NCBI RefSeq assembly: GCF_009796825.1
Contig: NZ_CP047030.1
Span: 4,338,501-4,402,500, forward strand
Length of the DNA: 64,000 nt
Source of the DNA: Algibacter sp. L3A6
GTDB taxonomy: Bacteria > Bacteroidota > Bacteroidia > Flavobacteriales > Flavobacteriaceae
Direction of reading: 5' to 3'
The notes below the pieces were generated by a model. That model saw only the letters and a program-made list of their open reading frames with translations, did not search any database and had not been told where the DNA came from. The first letter of the stretch is position 1. Every line of letters starts with the position of its first letter. The position numbers were made by a program, and so were the translations under genes. Shown here piece by piece: positions 38,001 to 46,780 of this stretch.

Positions 38001-38166
38001 CCTAAGATTCTACCTTTCAGGGTCTAACCTTTATACCTGGACAAAATATACAGGATACAATCCAGATGTTTCTCTTAATGGGTCAAGTACTAGGGCTATT
38101 GGTCATGATAATGGAGGGTATCCTTTAGCAAGAACAATAAGACTTGGATTAAAATTAAAATTTTAG
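35011..38166 (+). CDS. susC: SusC-type TonB-dependent oligosaccharide transporter (1051 aa)
   Basis: Signal peptide (1-18); a carboxypeptidase-like regulatory domain (SISGSVKDEAGMPLLGVTVL, about 20-100); a TonB-box/linker region (TLDEVVVVGYGTVKK, typical SusC); a plug domain (PLYVIDGIPM, IEILKDASSTAIYGSRGANG); then a long outer-membrane beta barrel ending in ...RTIRLGLKLKF. The size and order are those of SusC porins, which import oligosaccharides with the partner lipoprotein SusD encoded 25 bp downstream. It is the only SusC in the window. No anti-sigma or sigma gene accompanies it, so regulation is probably by the activator recognising the shared box. Confidence 0.97.
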   Translation: MKKLLSIFLITLTFQAFSQEKSISGSVKDEAGMPLLGVTVLIKGVAKGTVTDFDGDYNLRSKTGDVLIFSYLGTDTKEITVGDQNIINVVLIKADQTLDEVVVVGYGTVKKSDLTGSVSSIKAEEITKTGAIGIEQALAGRAAGVVVNQASGAPGSGASVRIRGISSLSGSDPLYVIDGIPMENESASGLGSTDLESASISPLSMINPSDIQSIEILKDASSTAIYGSRGANGVILITTKTGVSGKGVITVDHDYSLMEVSNYINLLDANDYTLLSYEADINAGRVNLNTLARLDSARAGQLETTDWQKEIMQTATSSNTNIGFSGGNKDLKYLISTNILDSKGIVEKTDYNRISNRVNLTANISDKVKVVTTLNYSHVTSNQRSISTGVTGSNNQQGAVSAVIRALRSAPTLNINAEDDEDGFDLFSPVIALEANEFNNLLTQFRGNISLQYKLSKKWSLKTDLSHQNRNTAQRYYQYDILPEAYSSGGIARTRDSRYTRSTITNTINYRERIGKHVISALIGQSLETSESEAISISNAGFANDLLTYYAPNTATFYDPDQFSYTKNNLSSWFGRLNYNYQGKYLLTLTGRYEGSSKFAANNKWGFFPAAAIAYNLSKENFIKDISAISELKLRASYGLSGNQVIPAYGSLDQYAAGQTGFDETLTTYFAANQLPNDDLTWETTAQLDLGLDFGIFNNKFTGSVDYYQKVTDDLLFNTNPIPIQSGFQTYTENFGSLETKGFEMNINAHVITKKDFLWTIGANYATGKSVVTDLASDYVQSGWNPGFISGGSQRLIIGEEVGAFYGYKTEGIAQFDDFVEFQGLTSEEQINLYNSNPSKGDYTFVEDYDGGVPQNTESHRPGQQLYDDLDGDGSFTEADRQIIGRAQPNITFGLNNNFKIGDVDVSFFIDSQLGRDVTAIQNTYLLSFDGRQGLDTRLERWTPENPSTIYPRLNADTGETIYSDRFVEDASFVRLQNFTIGYTFPKSVVDNMNISNLRFYLSGSNLYTWTKYTGYNPDVSLNGSSTRAIGHDNGGYPLARTIRLGLKLKF

Positions 38167-38191
38167 AAATAATTTATAAAATAAATAATTT

Positions 38192-39841
38192 ATGAAAACT
38201 AATATAAAGCATTTAATGAAATTACTGCTTATCTCAATAATGTTGAGTTCTTGTAGTGATTTTTTAGAAGAAGTACCACCAACATTTATATCAACTCCAA
38301 ATTATTACCAAACAGCAGGGGATGCGAGAACAGCTGTTGATGGAATATATGAAAGAATGCGTGTCGTTTATTCAAGATGGTGGATGGGAATAGATATGTA
38401 TACAGACGATCTTGTAAGTAGAACTGCTGGAAGTTCGAATTTTAATATGATGGCACTTCACACGACCTTTCCTTCAGCAGGATTGTTTGAAAGCACTGAT
38501 GTTTACAGTGCTTGGTGGGAAGGTATCGGAAGGGCTAATAATGTGATAGCTAATGTACCCGCTATTGATATGGATGAGGCAGAAAAAAATTTAATTATTG
38601 GAGAGGCAAGAGCTCTAAGGGCGTTTTATTATTACAACCTAGTAAGAGCTTTTGGTGATGTGCCTATGGTTAACACTGCAGTTTTAACAGAAGCAGATTT
38701 TATGAAGCCTAGAGCAGCTGTGGATGATATTTATAATGAAATTATTATACCTGATCTTTTATTTGCGGGTGAACATTGTAGTGATGGACTTCATGATGGA
38801 CATATTACAAAATGGACAGCTAAGTTAATTTTATCAGAAGTGTATTTAACAAGAGCAGGAATGAGACGAACCTCTCAAGGTGTTTTTGTACAAGGAGATG
38901 CTAGTAATTATGCTTTAGCAAGTGAAATGGCTAAAGATGTTGTTGACAATGCTCCCAATTCATTAAATATAGTTGCTTCATTATCAGCTGTTGCTTATGG
39001 AACAGCATGGGATAAAGCAACTCCTTTTACATCGGAGTCTATGTTGGAAATTTCATATTTGCCAGTGTCTGGATATGGGAATTGGATGTCAAGAGAGTCA
39101 AGAGGGTGGACAAGAGGTACTAATTATTGGGGAAGTGATTCTTCTACTCCTTTGATTGATGAAGGGATTACTGGAGATTTATATGATTTATCTTTTCCAT
39201 CAACACCAAATGTGGGTACTTATTTGCCAACTCCTCATTTGTATGATGAATTTGAAGATGGAGATGAAAGAAGAGATTTTAATATTATGACGAGGTATGA
39301 CGATGGAGAAGGGAATACTTATTTGTGTCAGCCAATGTTTAGAAAATTTATGGATTTAGATTACTTGACTGGTGTAGACGGGACTAGTTTCCAATATACT
39401 AATAATAATACTATTTTATATCGTTTTGCAGATGCTTTATTGATCTATGCGGAAGCACAAAACGAAGCTGACGGAGCCCCTAATGCGGAAGCTTATGAAG
39501 CAGTAAACAAAATTAGGAATAGAGCTGGATTGGCTGATTTGGTTGTTGGATTATCTCAAGAGGATTTCAGAAATGCTTTATGGAAAGAAAGAAGGTGTGA
39601 GTTCGCAGGCGAATACAAGCGTAAGTTTGATTTAATTCGTACCAATAGGTTAACGAATTCTACATTGAGTGTAAATTTAGATTGGACACCTGATCAAGAT
39701 GCAGTTACTACTTTTAGAAATACTTATTCTCTATATACGGGAAGTGTTTTATGGCCAGATCATGAATGGTTATGGCCAATTCCACAATCCCAATTAGATT
39801 TGAACATAGAAAATAACTGGGAACAAAATGAAGGTTATTAA
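38192..39841 (+). CDS. susD: SusD-type glycan-binding lipoprotein (549 aa)
   Basis: A lipoprotein signal (LLLISIMLSSC, followed by SDFLEEVPP as in most SusD proteins) is followed by the RagB/SusD fold: GEARALRAFYYYNLVRAFGDVP is the diagnostic TPR-like stretch, and NKIRNRAGLADLV and ALWKERRCEFAGEYKRKFDL mark the C-terminal part. It forms the lid of the SusC pore and binds glycan at the cell surface. It is co-transcribed with SusC; a strong terminator follows at 39861. Confidence 0.97.
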   Translation: MKTNIKHLMKLLLISIMLSSCSDFLEEVPPTFISTPNYYQTAGDARTAVDGIYERMRVVYSRWWMGIDMYTDDLVSRTAGSSNFNMMALHTTFPSAGLFESTDVYSAWWEGIGRANNVIANVPAIDMDEAEKNLIIGEARALRAFYYYNLVRAFGDVPMVNTAVLTEADFMKPRAAVDDIYNEIIIPDLLFAGEHCSDGLHDGHITKWTAKLILSEVYLTRAGMRRTSQGVFVQGDASNYALASEMAKDVVDNAPNSLNIVASLSAVAYGTAWDKATPFTSESMLEISYLPVSGYGNWMSRESRGWTRGTNYWGSDSSTPLIDEGITGDLYDLSFPSTPNVGTYLPTPHLYDEFEDGDERRDFNIMTRYDDGEGNTYLCQPMFRKFMDLDYLTGVDGTSFQYTNNNTILYRFADALLIYAEAQNEADGAPNAEAYEAVNKIRNRAGLADLVVGLSQEDFRNALWKERRCEFAGEYKRKFDLIRTNRLTNSTLSVNLDWTPDQDAVTTFRNTYSLYTGSVLWPDHEWLWPIPQSQLDLNIENNWEQNEGY

Positions 39842-39860
39842 CTAAAATAATATATACACA

Positions 39861-39907
39861 CTAAATCCCCCTGACTTTTCATTTTTATAAGTAGGGGGGA
39901 TTTTAGT
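39861..39907 (+). terminator. Terminator after SusCD
   Basis: CTAAATCCCCCT (39861-39872) pairs with GGGGGGATTTTAG (from about 39894). The stem is GC-rich and ends in TTTTAGTT. Confidence 0.85.
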
Positions 39908-39971
39908 TAAAAAAAACATTGATAAATAACAAAAAGGTTAATATAAGTTCTATAATATAGTAAGAAACACT

Positions 39972-40032
39972 ATTTGAGCAATAAAATAAAGGAATAGAGA
40001 AAGGTCTTTGCCTCATTCTTGTATTAATTTTG
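39972..40032 (+). promoter_or_regulatory. Shared PUL promoter box upstream of GH29 (605 aa)
   Basis: GAGCAA, then GAGAAA exactly 21 bp on, 22 bp, then a perfect TAnnTTTG (TAATTTTG, 40025-40032), with the ATG at 40097. Confidence 0.78.
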
Positions 40033-40096
40033 CTATGCATTTCAAAAGGAAAGAAATACTGTGTAACAAAAAATAGAAAAACTTAAAAATTAAGAA

Positions 40097-41914
40097 ATGA
40101 ATTTAAAAACTATAAAAAAGCACCTTATGCTGCTCTTATATGTAATATGTATTTCAAACCCTTCCTTTTCCCAAGATAAAAATCAAAAGGGCATGGAAGA
40201 AATGTGGGGAGAAACAAATGTTTCGGTGGATGTATTAAAAAATGGAAAAGCAAAATTCTTTGATGAAAGTAATTTTGGAATGTTTATTCATTGGGGCTTA
40301 TTCTCGAACCTAGGAGGCGTTTGGGATAATAAAACGTATTATGGTATTGGAGAATGGATTATGAATCCTAGAATGGCTGGAATACCCGTTGAAGATTATA
40401 AAAAAATAGCTAATGATTTTAATCCTACAGAGTTTGACGCAAAAAAAATAGCACAATTAGCTAAGGATGCCGGAATGAAATACATTGTCATAACAAGTAA
40501 GCATCATGAAGGTTTTGCGATGTTCGATTCTAAAGTAAGTGATTTTAATATTGTTGACGCCACTCCTTTTGGTAGAGACCCTATGCACGAGTTGGCAGAT
40601 GCCTGCCATGATATAGGGTTAGGCTTTGGATTTTATTATTCTCACAACCAAGATTGGACAGCTCCAGGTGGAACTAGAGGTCCAAAAGTAGATGAAAAAG
40701 GAAATCCAGCAGATTTTAAAGACTATTTCTATAATAAATGCAAACCACAAGTAAAAGAAATTTGTACAAATTACGGACAAATAGATTTTGTTTGGTTTGA
40801 TACTCCTGGAGATATGCCAAAGGAATATGTAGTAGAATTAGCAGCCATGGTTAGAGAACTACAACCTAAAGCTATGATGTGTAGTAGAGTTGGATATGGA
40901 TTAGGTGATTATGCTAGTGTAGGTGACATGGAGGTGCCAACAAAACGTATACAAGGTTTATGGGAAACATGCGATACTAATAATGACTCTTGGTCTTATG
41001 CATGGTATGACAACAATTTTAAAAGCCCTAAAGTAATTTTAGGTAGATTAATAGAAACAGTAGCACGAGGTGGTTCTTATTTATTCAATGTAGGTCCTAA
41101 TCAATTAGGTGTTGTTCCTGAAATAGGCGCTAATTTTTTAAGAGAAACAGGCAAATGGTTAAATAAATATCCGCAAGTTGTATATAACGCAGGTGCATCA
41201 CCATGGGATTACAAATTACCTTGGGGAGATGTAACTATTAAAGGGAATTCAATGTATTTAGCGGTTTCAGAATGGCCAACTGATGGTAAATTATATTTAC
41301 CTGGTTTAAAAACTGAAATCAAATCGGCTAAAATTCTAAATCCAGAAGGAAAAAATCAAAAAATTAAATTCAATCAAAGCAAAGACAATTGGGTCACTTT
41401 TAATGTTCCTTTTAAGGCACCAGATGATTTAATTTCTATTATTGAAGTAGAAGTAAATATTAAAAATGGAGACGAAATAGTAGCTGAAGATACTGCTTTA
41501 GGAATATATCCAAATACAAAGACAGAATTAATTACGGAATTTGGAACTGTTAGTAATGCCACACAAGAAAACAAACGCTGGATGGAGAAGTTTGGAGAAT
41601 GGAAACATGCAAATCAAGTTGGAGAATGGCAAGAAAATGGACAAGTAACTTGGAAAATAAATGTAAAAAAAGCTGGATATTACTATTTAGATTTAGCCTA
41701 CAAGGGTACTGATCGTTTGGTTTGGAAAACATTTACAGATGAAGATATAATGGTGCAAAACCAACAAGCAGCTACAGAAAAATACATATATTACAACATG
41801 GGTATTTTAGAATTTAAAACACCCGGAAAACACACCATAACAACAACTTTAGTAGAAGGAGATAGAAAAACAGCTAGTTTAAAATCAATAGCATTAAGAC
41901 CCATTAATAATTAA
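40097..41914 (+). CDS. GH29 alpha-L-fucosidase with C-terminal beta domain (605 aa)
   Basis: Signal peptide (1-25). GH29 barrel: FGMFIHWGLFSNLGG, ITSKHHEGFAMFDS, GFGFYYSHNQDW, FVWFDTPGD (nucleophile Asp), and GGSYLFNVGPNQLG. Two beta domains follow: the usual GH29 C-terminal domain (about 375-455) and a further sandwich (about 470-605, KAGYYYLDLAYKGTDRLVWK) that resembles the extra N-terminal domain of the 626-aa paralogue, moved to the other end. It heads a plus-strand unit with the GH168-like gene 8 bp downstream. Confidence 0.92.
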   Translation: MNLKTIKKHLMLLLYVICISNPSFSQDKNQKGMEEMWGETNVSVDVLKNGKAKFFDESNFGMFIHWGLFSNLGGVWDNKTYYGIGEWIMNPRMAGIPVEDYKKIANDFNPTEFDAKKIAQLAKDAGMKYIVITSKHHEGFAMFDSKVSDFNIVDATPFGRDPMHELADACHDIGLGFGFYYSHNQDWTAPGGTRGPKVDEKGNPADFKDYFYNKCKPQVKEICTNYGQIDFVWFDTPGDMPKEYVVELAAMVRELQPKAMMCSRVGYGLGDYASVGDMEVPTKRIQGLWETCDTNNDSWSYAWYDNNFKSPKVILGRLIETVARGGSYLFNVGPNQLGVVPEIGANFLRETGKWLNKYPQVVYNAGASPWDYKLPWGDVTIKGNSMYLAVSEWPTDGKLYLPGLKTEIKSAKILNPEGKNQKIKFNQSKDNWVTFNVPFKAPDDLISIIEVEVNIKNGDEIVAEDTALGIYPNTKTELITEFGTVSNATQENKRWMEKFGEWKHANQVGEWQENGQVTWKINVKKAGYYYLDLAYKGTDRLVWKTFTDEDIMVQNQQAATEKYIYYNMGILEFKTPGKHTITTTLVEGDRKTASLKSIALRPINN

Positions 41915-41922
41915 TTGAAATT

Positions 41923-43065
41923 ATGAAGTGCGTAACTATAAAAATTTTCACTAGTGTTTTAATCCTGTTTATCTGTTATCAGTCATTTGGTCAAACAAAC
42001 AACGCTTACCCCAAATTTAGTTGGGATAAAGTGCTTATTGCATTTCATTTTGGAAAAGCAGGAGAGCTAACTAAGGACGAAGCAAAATTTATTACGTCAC
42101 ATTCAAATTTTATTGTTTAAGAAAAAGGGCATGGACTTCCAGATTCTAAAAATACCGAAACTGGTATTGAAAAAGACGCAAAGAAATTAAAAAAAATCAA
42201 CCCCAATATGAAAGTTGTTTTCTATTGGAATGCTTTTTTAGATTACAAAATGTATGAAGCCCATGATATTTATAACAGCCATCCAGAATGGTGGTTAAGA
42301 AAACAAGATGGTGAATTAGATTTCAAAAATGCTGGTTTAAAACGTTACGATTTATCTAATCCAGAAGTACGTAAATGGTGGGTAGAAACAGCAAAAAATG
42401 AAATTTTAAATGGTTCTACAGGTGGTGTTTTTATGGATGCTTTTATTCAAGTAGCAAGTCCTGCCAATATTAAACTATGGGGTAAAGAGAAATACGATAG
42501 TATTCAAGAAGGGTTAAAAAAATTAATAGCCGAGACCAGAGCTGCTCTTGGAAATGAAAAGTTAATCGTGTATAACGGTATTCGCAGTAACCCTAGAAGA
42601 AATATTGGGAATAATTTTCCTGAACATACCGATGCCGTAATGATCGAACATTTTGGCATCATTAACAGCAGCTCTAAAGAAAGCATGCTATTTGATATAA
42701 AAGAAATGGAGAACGCTGGAAAAACTGGAAAAATGGTGGTTTTTAAAGGCTGGCCTGGATACGCTTGGATAGACAAAGACTTTATGGCAAAACCATTAAA
42801 TGAAAAACAGAAAATTTCCAAAGAAAACATAACCTTTCCCCTAGCTTCATTTTTAGCTGGCGCTCAAGAAAACGCCTATTTCATTTATAATTGGGGCTAT
42901 CGTTTTAAACATGGTGCATTAGATTGGTATCCTGAATTTGTTAAACCATTAGGCAAGCCGTTACATGATATGAAAGTTAACGGTTGGAAATTAACCCGTG
43001 ATTTTGAACATGCTTCTATTTGGGTTGACTTAGAAACTAAAAAAGCTAAAATAAACTGGAAATAA
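41923..43065 (+). pseudogene. GH168-like putative endo-fucanase interrupted by one stop
   Basis: One frame runs from ATG 41923 to 43065 with a single TAA at 42118-42120 (HSNFIV-stop-EKGHGLPDS). The paralogues have Leu, Ile or Phe there, so one substitution or reversal (for example TTA to TAA) explains it. Otherwise complete: signal peptide, YPKFSWDKVLIAFHFGKAGE, VVFYWNAFLDYKMYE, HPEWWLRK, GGVFMDAF (Asp), DAVMIEHFG (Glu), and DFEHASIWVDLETKKAKINWK. It may be a recent loss or a sequencing error. It follows GH29 by 8 bp. Confidence 0.82.
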
Positions 43066-43070
43066 ATAAT

Positions 43071-43103
43071 GGATTTAAAGCTAATATACCCAGCTTTAAA
43101 TCC
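43071..43103 (+). terminator. Hairpin after the GH168-like gene
   Basis: GGATTTAAAGCT (43071-43082) and its exact complement (43092-43103) form a 12-bp stem with a 9-nt loop, 6 bp after the stop. The T-tract is weak. Confidence 0.6.
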
Positions 43104-43237
43104 TAAATTGTAGATTAAAAGGCTTGAATTGTAAATAAAAATAATTTATAAAATTTTATTCAATCATTTTCTAAAAATTTTTAACTGCTTCAAATAAAAT
43201 CATTTCAAATTGGTGTTCATTTTTTTTTTAAATCACT

Positions 43238-44437
43238 ATGCTTATGAATTCATTAAAAGTATTCACATTTTTTAATATAATGTTTCTATTATGCCACTCA
43301 GCTCAATCGCAACAAGAAATTTTAAAAATTGAAGGTGTTGTTTTAGATCAAGCCAAATCAAGCGTTCCCTATGCAGCTATTGGTATTCCTTCTAAATGGA
43401 TTGGAACTTCAAGCAATGAAGATGGTGATTTTTATTTAGAGCTATCAAAAGAAAATGTATTAGACACCTTAGAAATCTCTAGTATAGGGTACATAACTTC
43501 CAAAATATTAGTGAAAGATTTTATTGAATCAAGTGAAAAAACAATAACCTTAGAGGAAGATATTGTTTCCCTTAATGAGGTAAACATACTTAATCCTGCA
43601 CAATATGTTAAATTGGCCTTTAAAAATTTAAAAAACAACACGGTTAGTTCTGTACATGAATTAAAAATTTTGAATCGCTTTTTTGCCGTAGAAAATGATG
43701 AGGCTAAGTTTTTTGTTGAACATTATATAAAAGTTAAAGATGTAGGCCCAAGAGGAGGAAATAACGTAAACAGTATAGAAGTTGTAGAGGGAAGAAAATC
43801 CGCCGATTACAGGTATTTTAAGAATGAAAGATCAAGAAATATGTATCCAATAAATTTTATGATTATGATAGATCCCTTAAGAAGAGGTCTTCCTATTAGT
43901 AATTACAAATGGACTAAAATTGGAGACTCTTCTTATGACGGCGAAGACATTGTAATTATTCAAGGGGTAAGTAATACGAAAGAAAGACAAAATTATTCAG
44001 ATCCAGTTTTTTATATAGGAGTTGACACTTACAAGGTTTATAAAACAAGGAATAGACCTTCAAACGTGATTTACATCTATAAAAAAAACAAAGATGGCAA
44101 GCTTTATTTAAGCTATCATAATCATTATACAAGAAGATTTAAAGATTTAAATGAACATCAACAAAAAATTTTAAGAACAAAAAGTAAAAAAGCCAAATTG
44201 GCCTTTAGAAATGAAATAATCGTTATTGGGCTAGAAACTGATAAAAGAAAAATTGACACAAAAGATTCAGACGTATATGACAAAAAAATGCAAGATGTTA
44301 GTGTCAAATACAATTTGTTATTTTGGAAAAACTTTAACCTGCCTCCCCCAACTGAATATTATAAAAAGAGTATTAAAGAATTAGAGTCCATTTACAATGT
44401 ACCTTTAGAAACTCAATTCAATTCGGTAAATAAATAA
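43238..44437 (+). CDS. Exported protein with carboxypeptidase-like regulatory domain (399 aa)
   Basis: A signal peptide is followed by a carboxypeptidase D regulatory-like beta domain (about 30-110: IEGVVLDQAKSSVPYAAIGI, TLEISSIGYITSKI) as found at the N-terminus of many TonB-linked proteins, then about 270 residues of mixed alpha/beta with no recognised family (DYRYFKNERSRNMYPINFMI, FYIGVDTYKVYKTRNRPSN). Length and layout match the common Bacteroidota 'carboxypeptidase-like regulatory domain-containing protein'. It lacks the shared promoter box, has no enzyme motif, and may not belong to the PUL functionally. Confidence 0.8.
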   Translation: MLMNSLKVFTFFNIMFLLCHSAQSQQEILKIEGVVLDQAKSSVPYAAIGIPSKWIGTSSNEDGDFYLELSKENVLDTLEISSIGYITSKILVKDFIESSEKTITLEEDIVSLNEVNILNPAQYVKLAFKNLKNNTVSSVHELKILNRFFAVENDEAKFFVEHYIKVKDVGPRGGNNVNSIEVVEGRKSADYRYFKNERSRNMYPINFMIMIDPLRRGLPISNYKWTKIGDSSYDGEDIVIIQGVSNTKERQNYSDPVFYIGVDTYKVYKTRNRPSNVIYIYKKNKDGKLYLSYHNHYTRRFKDLNEHQQKILRTKSKKAKLAFRNEIIVIGLETDKRKIDTKDSDVYDKKMQDVSVKYNLLFWKNFNLPPPTEYYKKSIKELESIYNVPLETQFNSVNK

Positions 44438-44514
44438 TACTAAGATTTTGTAACATAGAACGGCCAGACATATAACCATTATATATTAAATAATGTTTAT
44501 ATTTTACATTTTAA

Positions 44515-44754
44515 TTAAATTTTAAAATAACGTTTTATTTCAGCTCTATCCCAAACATGAGGTTCTGTATGCAAACGTTTTGCGTCCTCAGTAAAAAAGC
44601 TTTCTACTCCTAAAAAATCTTCATTCGCCCATGCTGTTTCATAAGTTCTAATGGTTTCCATCAATAATTCTTTTGCGGCTTCTTTATTCTTGATACATGA
44701 TGTGAACATACACAAAATAAGAACCCTAAATATATTAACTCTAATTACTTTCAT
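44515..44754 (-). pseudogene. Truncated SnoaL/NTF2-like lipoprotein (79 aa)
   Basis: A lipoprotein-like signal (ILCMFTSC) is followed by the first helices of a SnoaL-like fold (ETAWANEDFLGVESFFTEDA). The family is usually 120-160 residues, so the beta sheet is missing. The stop at 44515 falls in non-coding-like DNA. Function unlikely. Confidence 0.55.
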
Positions 44755-44803
44755 AAATCTATGAGTTTAAATAATTATCCATTTTAATCTATATGATACA
44801 AAG

Positions 44804-44857
44804 AATGTCAGTTAGAATACTTCTTATATTGAAAATGACTCCGAACTGACATTTTTT
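44804..44857 (+). terminator. Hairpin with T-tract between 44754 and 44880
   Basis: AATGTCAGTT (44804-44813) pairs with AACTGACATT (44844-44853), followed by TTTTT. It probably also ends the minus-strand sulfatase transcript at 44880. Confidence 0.65.
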
Positions 44858-44879
44858 ATTTATAATATACAATAAATTT

Positions 44880-46733
44880 CTATTTTACGCTTTCGACATC
44901 AATATAAAAAGCATTGCATGGAGTTCCGTCTTCCATATCAAAATAAGCCAAAAGTTCTGTTTCCCCTTGAGCTACTTCCATTTCAAGCACTGCAGCTTCA
45001 GCATTATTATCTACATCAATTTCAACATTATTATCAGCTATTTTTAAATAGGCTTTAGCAAATCTCATAGATTTACCGTTGGCAATTGGAGCTTCATAAA
45101 GAGTTTCTGCTTTTCCATCTTTTAATTCTGCACTAAGTGCCAAACCACTTTCAGAAGGCCATCTTCTTAAATGAAATCTATACTTACCAGCTTTAACAAA
45201 ATTTACTGTAAATGGCGCAGGTTCCATTGGTTTGCCTTGACGAATCATTTGTTGATTCCATGGTGGGTAATAATCTATAGTACGGGCATCATGGCAAGTA
45301 ATTACATCTATATCATCTACTCCTAAATCTATAACAGAAAATTTAGTTTCTTTAATTACATCTTCCCACCAAGTTTCGTAAAAAGCATTCATTTCTGCTA
45401 CTTTTTCTGGATATTTATCAGCTAGGTTAATTGTTTGTCCTGGATCATCGACTATATTATAAAGCTCTTTGCCTTTTATTAAACGCCAGTTATCATCCAT
45501 AACACAACTATTTTTTCCTTTTTTAGGCCAAGGAATACGTTGTGTATCAGTTACTAAATATCTCTCAGGAGCTTCAGATTTACCTAAAAGATAATCACTT
45601 ATATCAGTACCATCCATAGTCTTCTCTGATGCAAACTTTTGCTTAGTTAAAGAAACAAATGTTGGTAATATATCTACATGTGCCGTTAAGTCATTCAAAC
45701 TCTTACCTCCTGTAAGCCCGCCATCTGGCCATCTAACAATAAAAGGCACTCTATGTCCGCCATCATACTCACTACCTTTTGTACCTCGCATACCAGCATT
45801 ATAACCTAACATTTTTTGAGTTTTCCCGTCTGGTTTGTAACCTCTAGCTGTTCCATTATCCGTAGTAAATACAATAATAGTATTTTCTGCTATTCCTAAA
45901 ACATCTAATTTATTTAATAACTTTGAGAAGTTATCGTCAATATTGGTAATCATACCATAAAAACGCTTTTGTGTTTCGCTAATAGCAGTTTCATCTTTAT
46001 ATATATCATAGTACTCCTTTGGAAGGTTATAAGGCCCATGAGGAGCATTTAAACTTAAGTAGCAAAAGAAAGGTTCATCTTTTTTAGCTTCTATAAAACT
46101 TAAAGCTTCATCAAACCAGATATCTGTACAATAGCCTTGTTTTTTCTCTGGAACTCCATTTCTATAATAAGAATCATCAAAATAATCATTATTCCAATAG
46201 TCTGGTGTTTGTCCTACACCACCACCGCCATGGTAAAATGCTTCGTCAAAACCTCTTTGATGTGGTTTAAATGGACTATTATCTCCTAAGTGCCATTTAC
46301 CAAACATACCTGTTTGATAACCGTTATCTTGTAACACATTTGCTATTGTAACTTCTTCTCGGTTTAGCATAGAAGCTCCCATAATAGTATGCCAAACACC
46401 ATTTCTATTACAGTTTCTTCCTGTTAACAAACCTGCTCTTGTTGGTGCGCACGTAGTTCCTACATGGTAATTGGTCAGGTTAACTGACTCTGTAGAAAAT
46501 TTATCTATATGAGGTGTTTTAATAATTGCATTACCTGTATGTCCCAAATCACCATAACCTTGGTCGTCTGTAATAACAAATACAATATTTGGTCTTGTAT
46601 CTATTTCTTCGTTTTTTACTTTTTTTGCATCTTCCTTACAAGAAAAAAGAATTATTGAGATGGTTAATAACAAGAAATAAGATGCTGAGAAATTACTTGT
46701 TTTTAAAAATTCAAAAAAATGTTTTAGCTTCAT
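44880..46733 (-). CDS. S1 sulfatase lipoprotein with C-terminal beta domain (617 aa)
   Basis: A lipoprotein signal (TISIILFSC, Cys 32) is followed by metal site NIVFVITDDQGYGDLG, activation motif C-A-P-T-R (Cys 95), MFGKWHLGD, FTTDNGTARG and the substrate-site stretch GGHRVPFIVRWP. The catalytic domain ends near residue 475; about 140 more residues form an extra beta-rich domain (FTVNFVKAGKYRFHLRRWP), which makes it longer than a usual 450-550 aa S1 sulfatase. It is co-transcribed with the upstream sulfatase (47 bp gap). It desulfates oligosaccharides at the membrane; position specificity unknown. Confidence 0.93.
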   Translation of the reverse strand: MKLKHFFEFLKTSNFSASYFLLLTISIILFSCKEDAKKVKNEEIDTRPNIVFVITDDQGYGDLGHTGNAIIKTPHIDKFSTESVNLTNYHVGTTCAPTRAGLLTGRNCNRNGVWHTIMGASMLNREEVTIANVLQDNGYQTGMFGKWHLGDNSPFKPHQRGFDEAFYHGGGGVGQTPDYWNNDYFDDSYYRNGVPEKKQGYCTDIWFDEALSFIEAKKDEPFFCYLSLNAPHGPYNLPKEYYDIYKDETAISETQKRFYGMITNIDDNFSKLLNKLDVLGIAENTIIVFTTDNGTARGYKPDGKTQKMLGYNAGMRGTKGSEYDGGHRVPFIVRWPDGGLTGGKSLNDLTAHVDILPTFVSLTKQKFASEKTMDGTDISDYLLGKSEAPERYLVTDTQRIPWPKKGKNSCVMDDNWRLIKGKELYNIVDDPGQTINLADKYPEKVAEMNAFYETWWEDVIKETKFSVIDLGVDDIDVITCHDARTIDYYPPWNQQMIRQGKPMEPAPFTVNFVKAGKYRFHLRRWPSESGLALSAELKDGKAETLYEAPIANGKSMRFAKAYLKIADNNVEIDVDNNAEAAVLEMEVAQGETELLAYFDMEDGTPCNAFYIDVESVK

Positions 46734-46780
46734 AATTAATTTTTAGTTTATATTATTTTTTAATGTTTATTCTTACTTTC

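Noticed and set aside
43238..44437. Truncated SusC/TonB receptor
   Set aside because: It has the regulatory domain but no plug or barrel, its length is normal for a stand-alone family, and the frame is intact.
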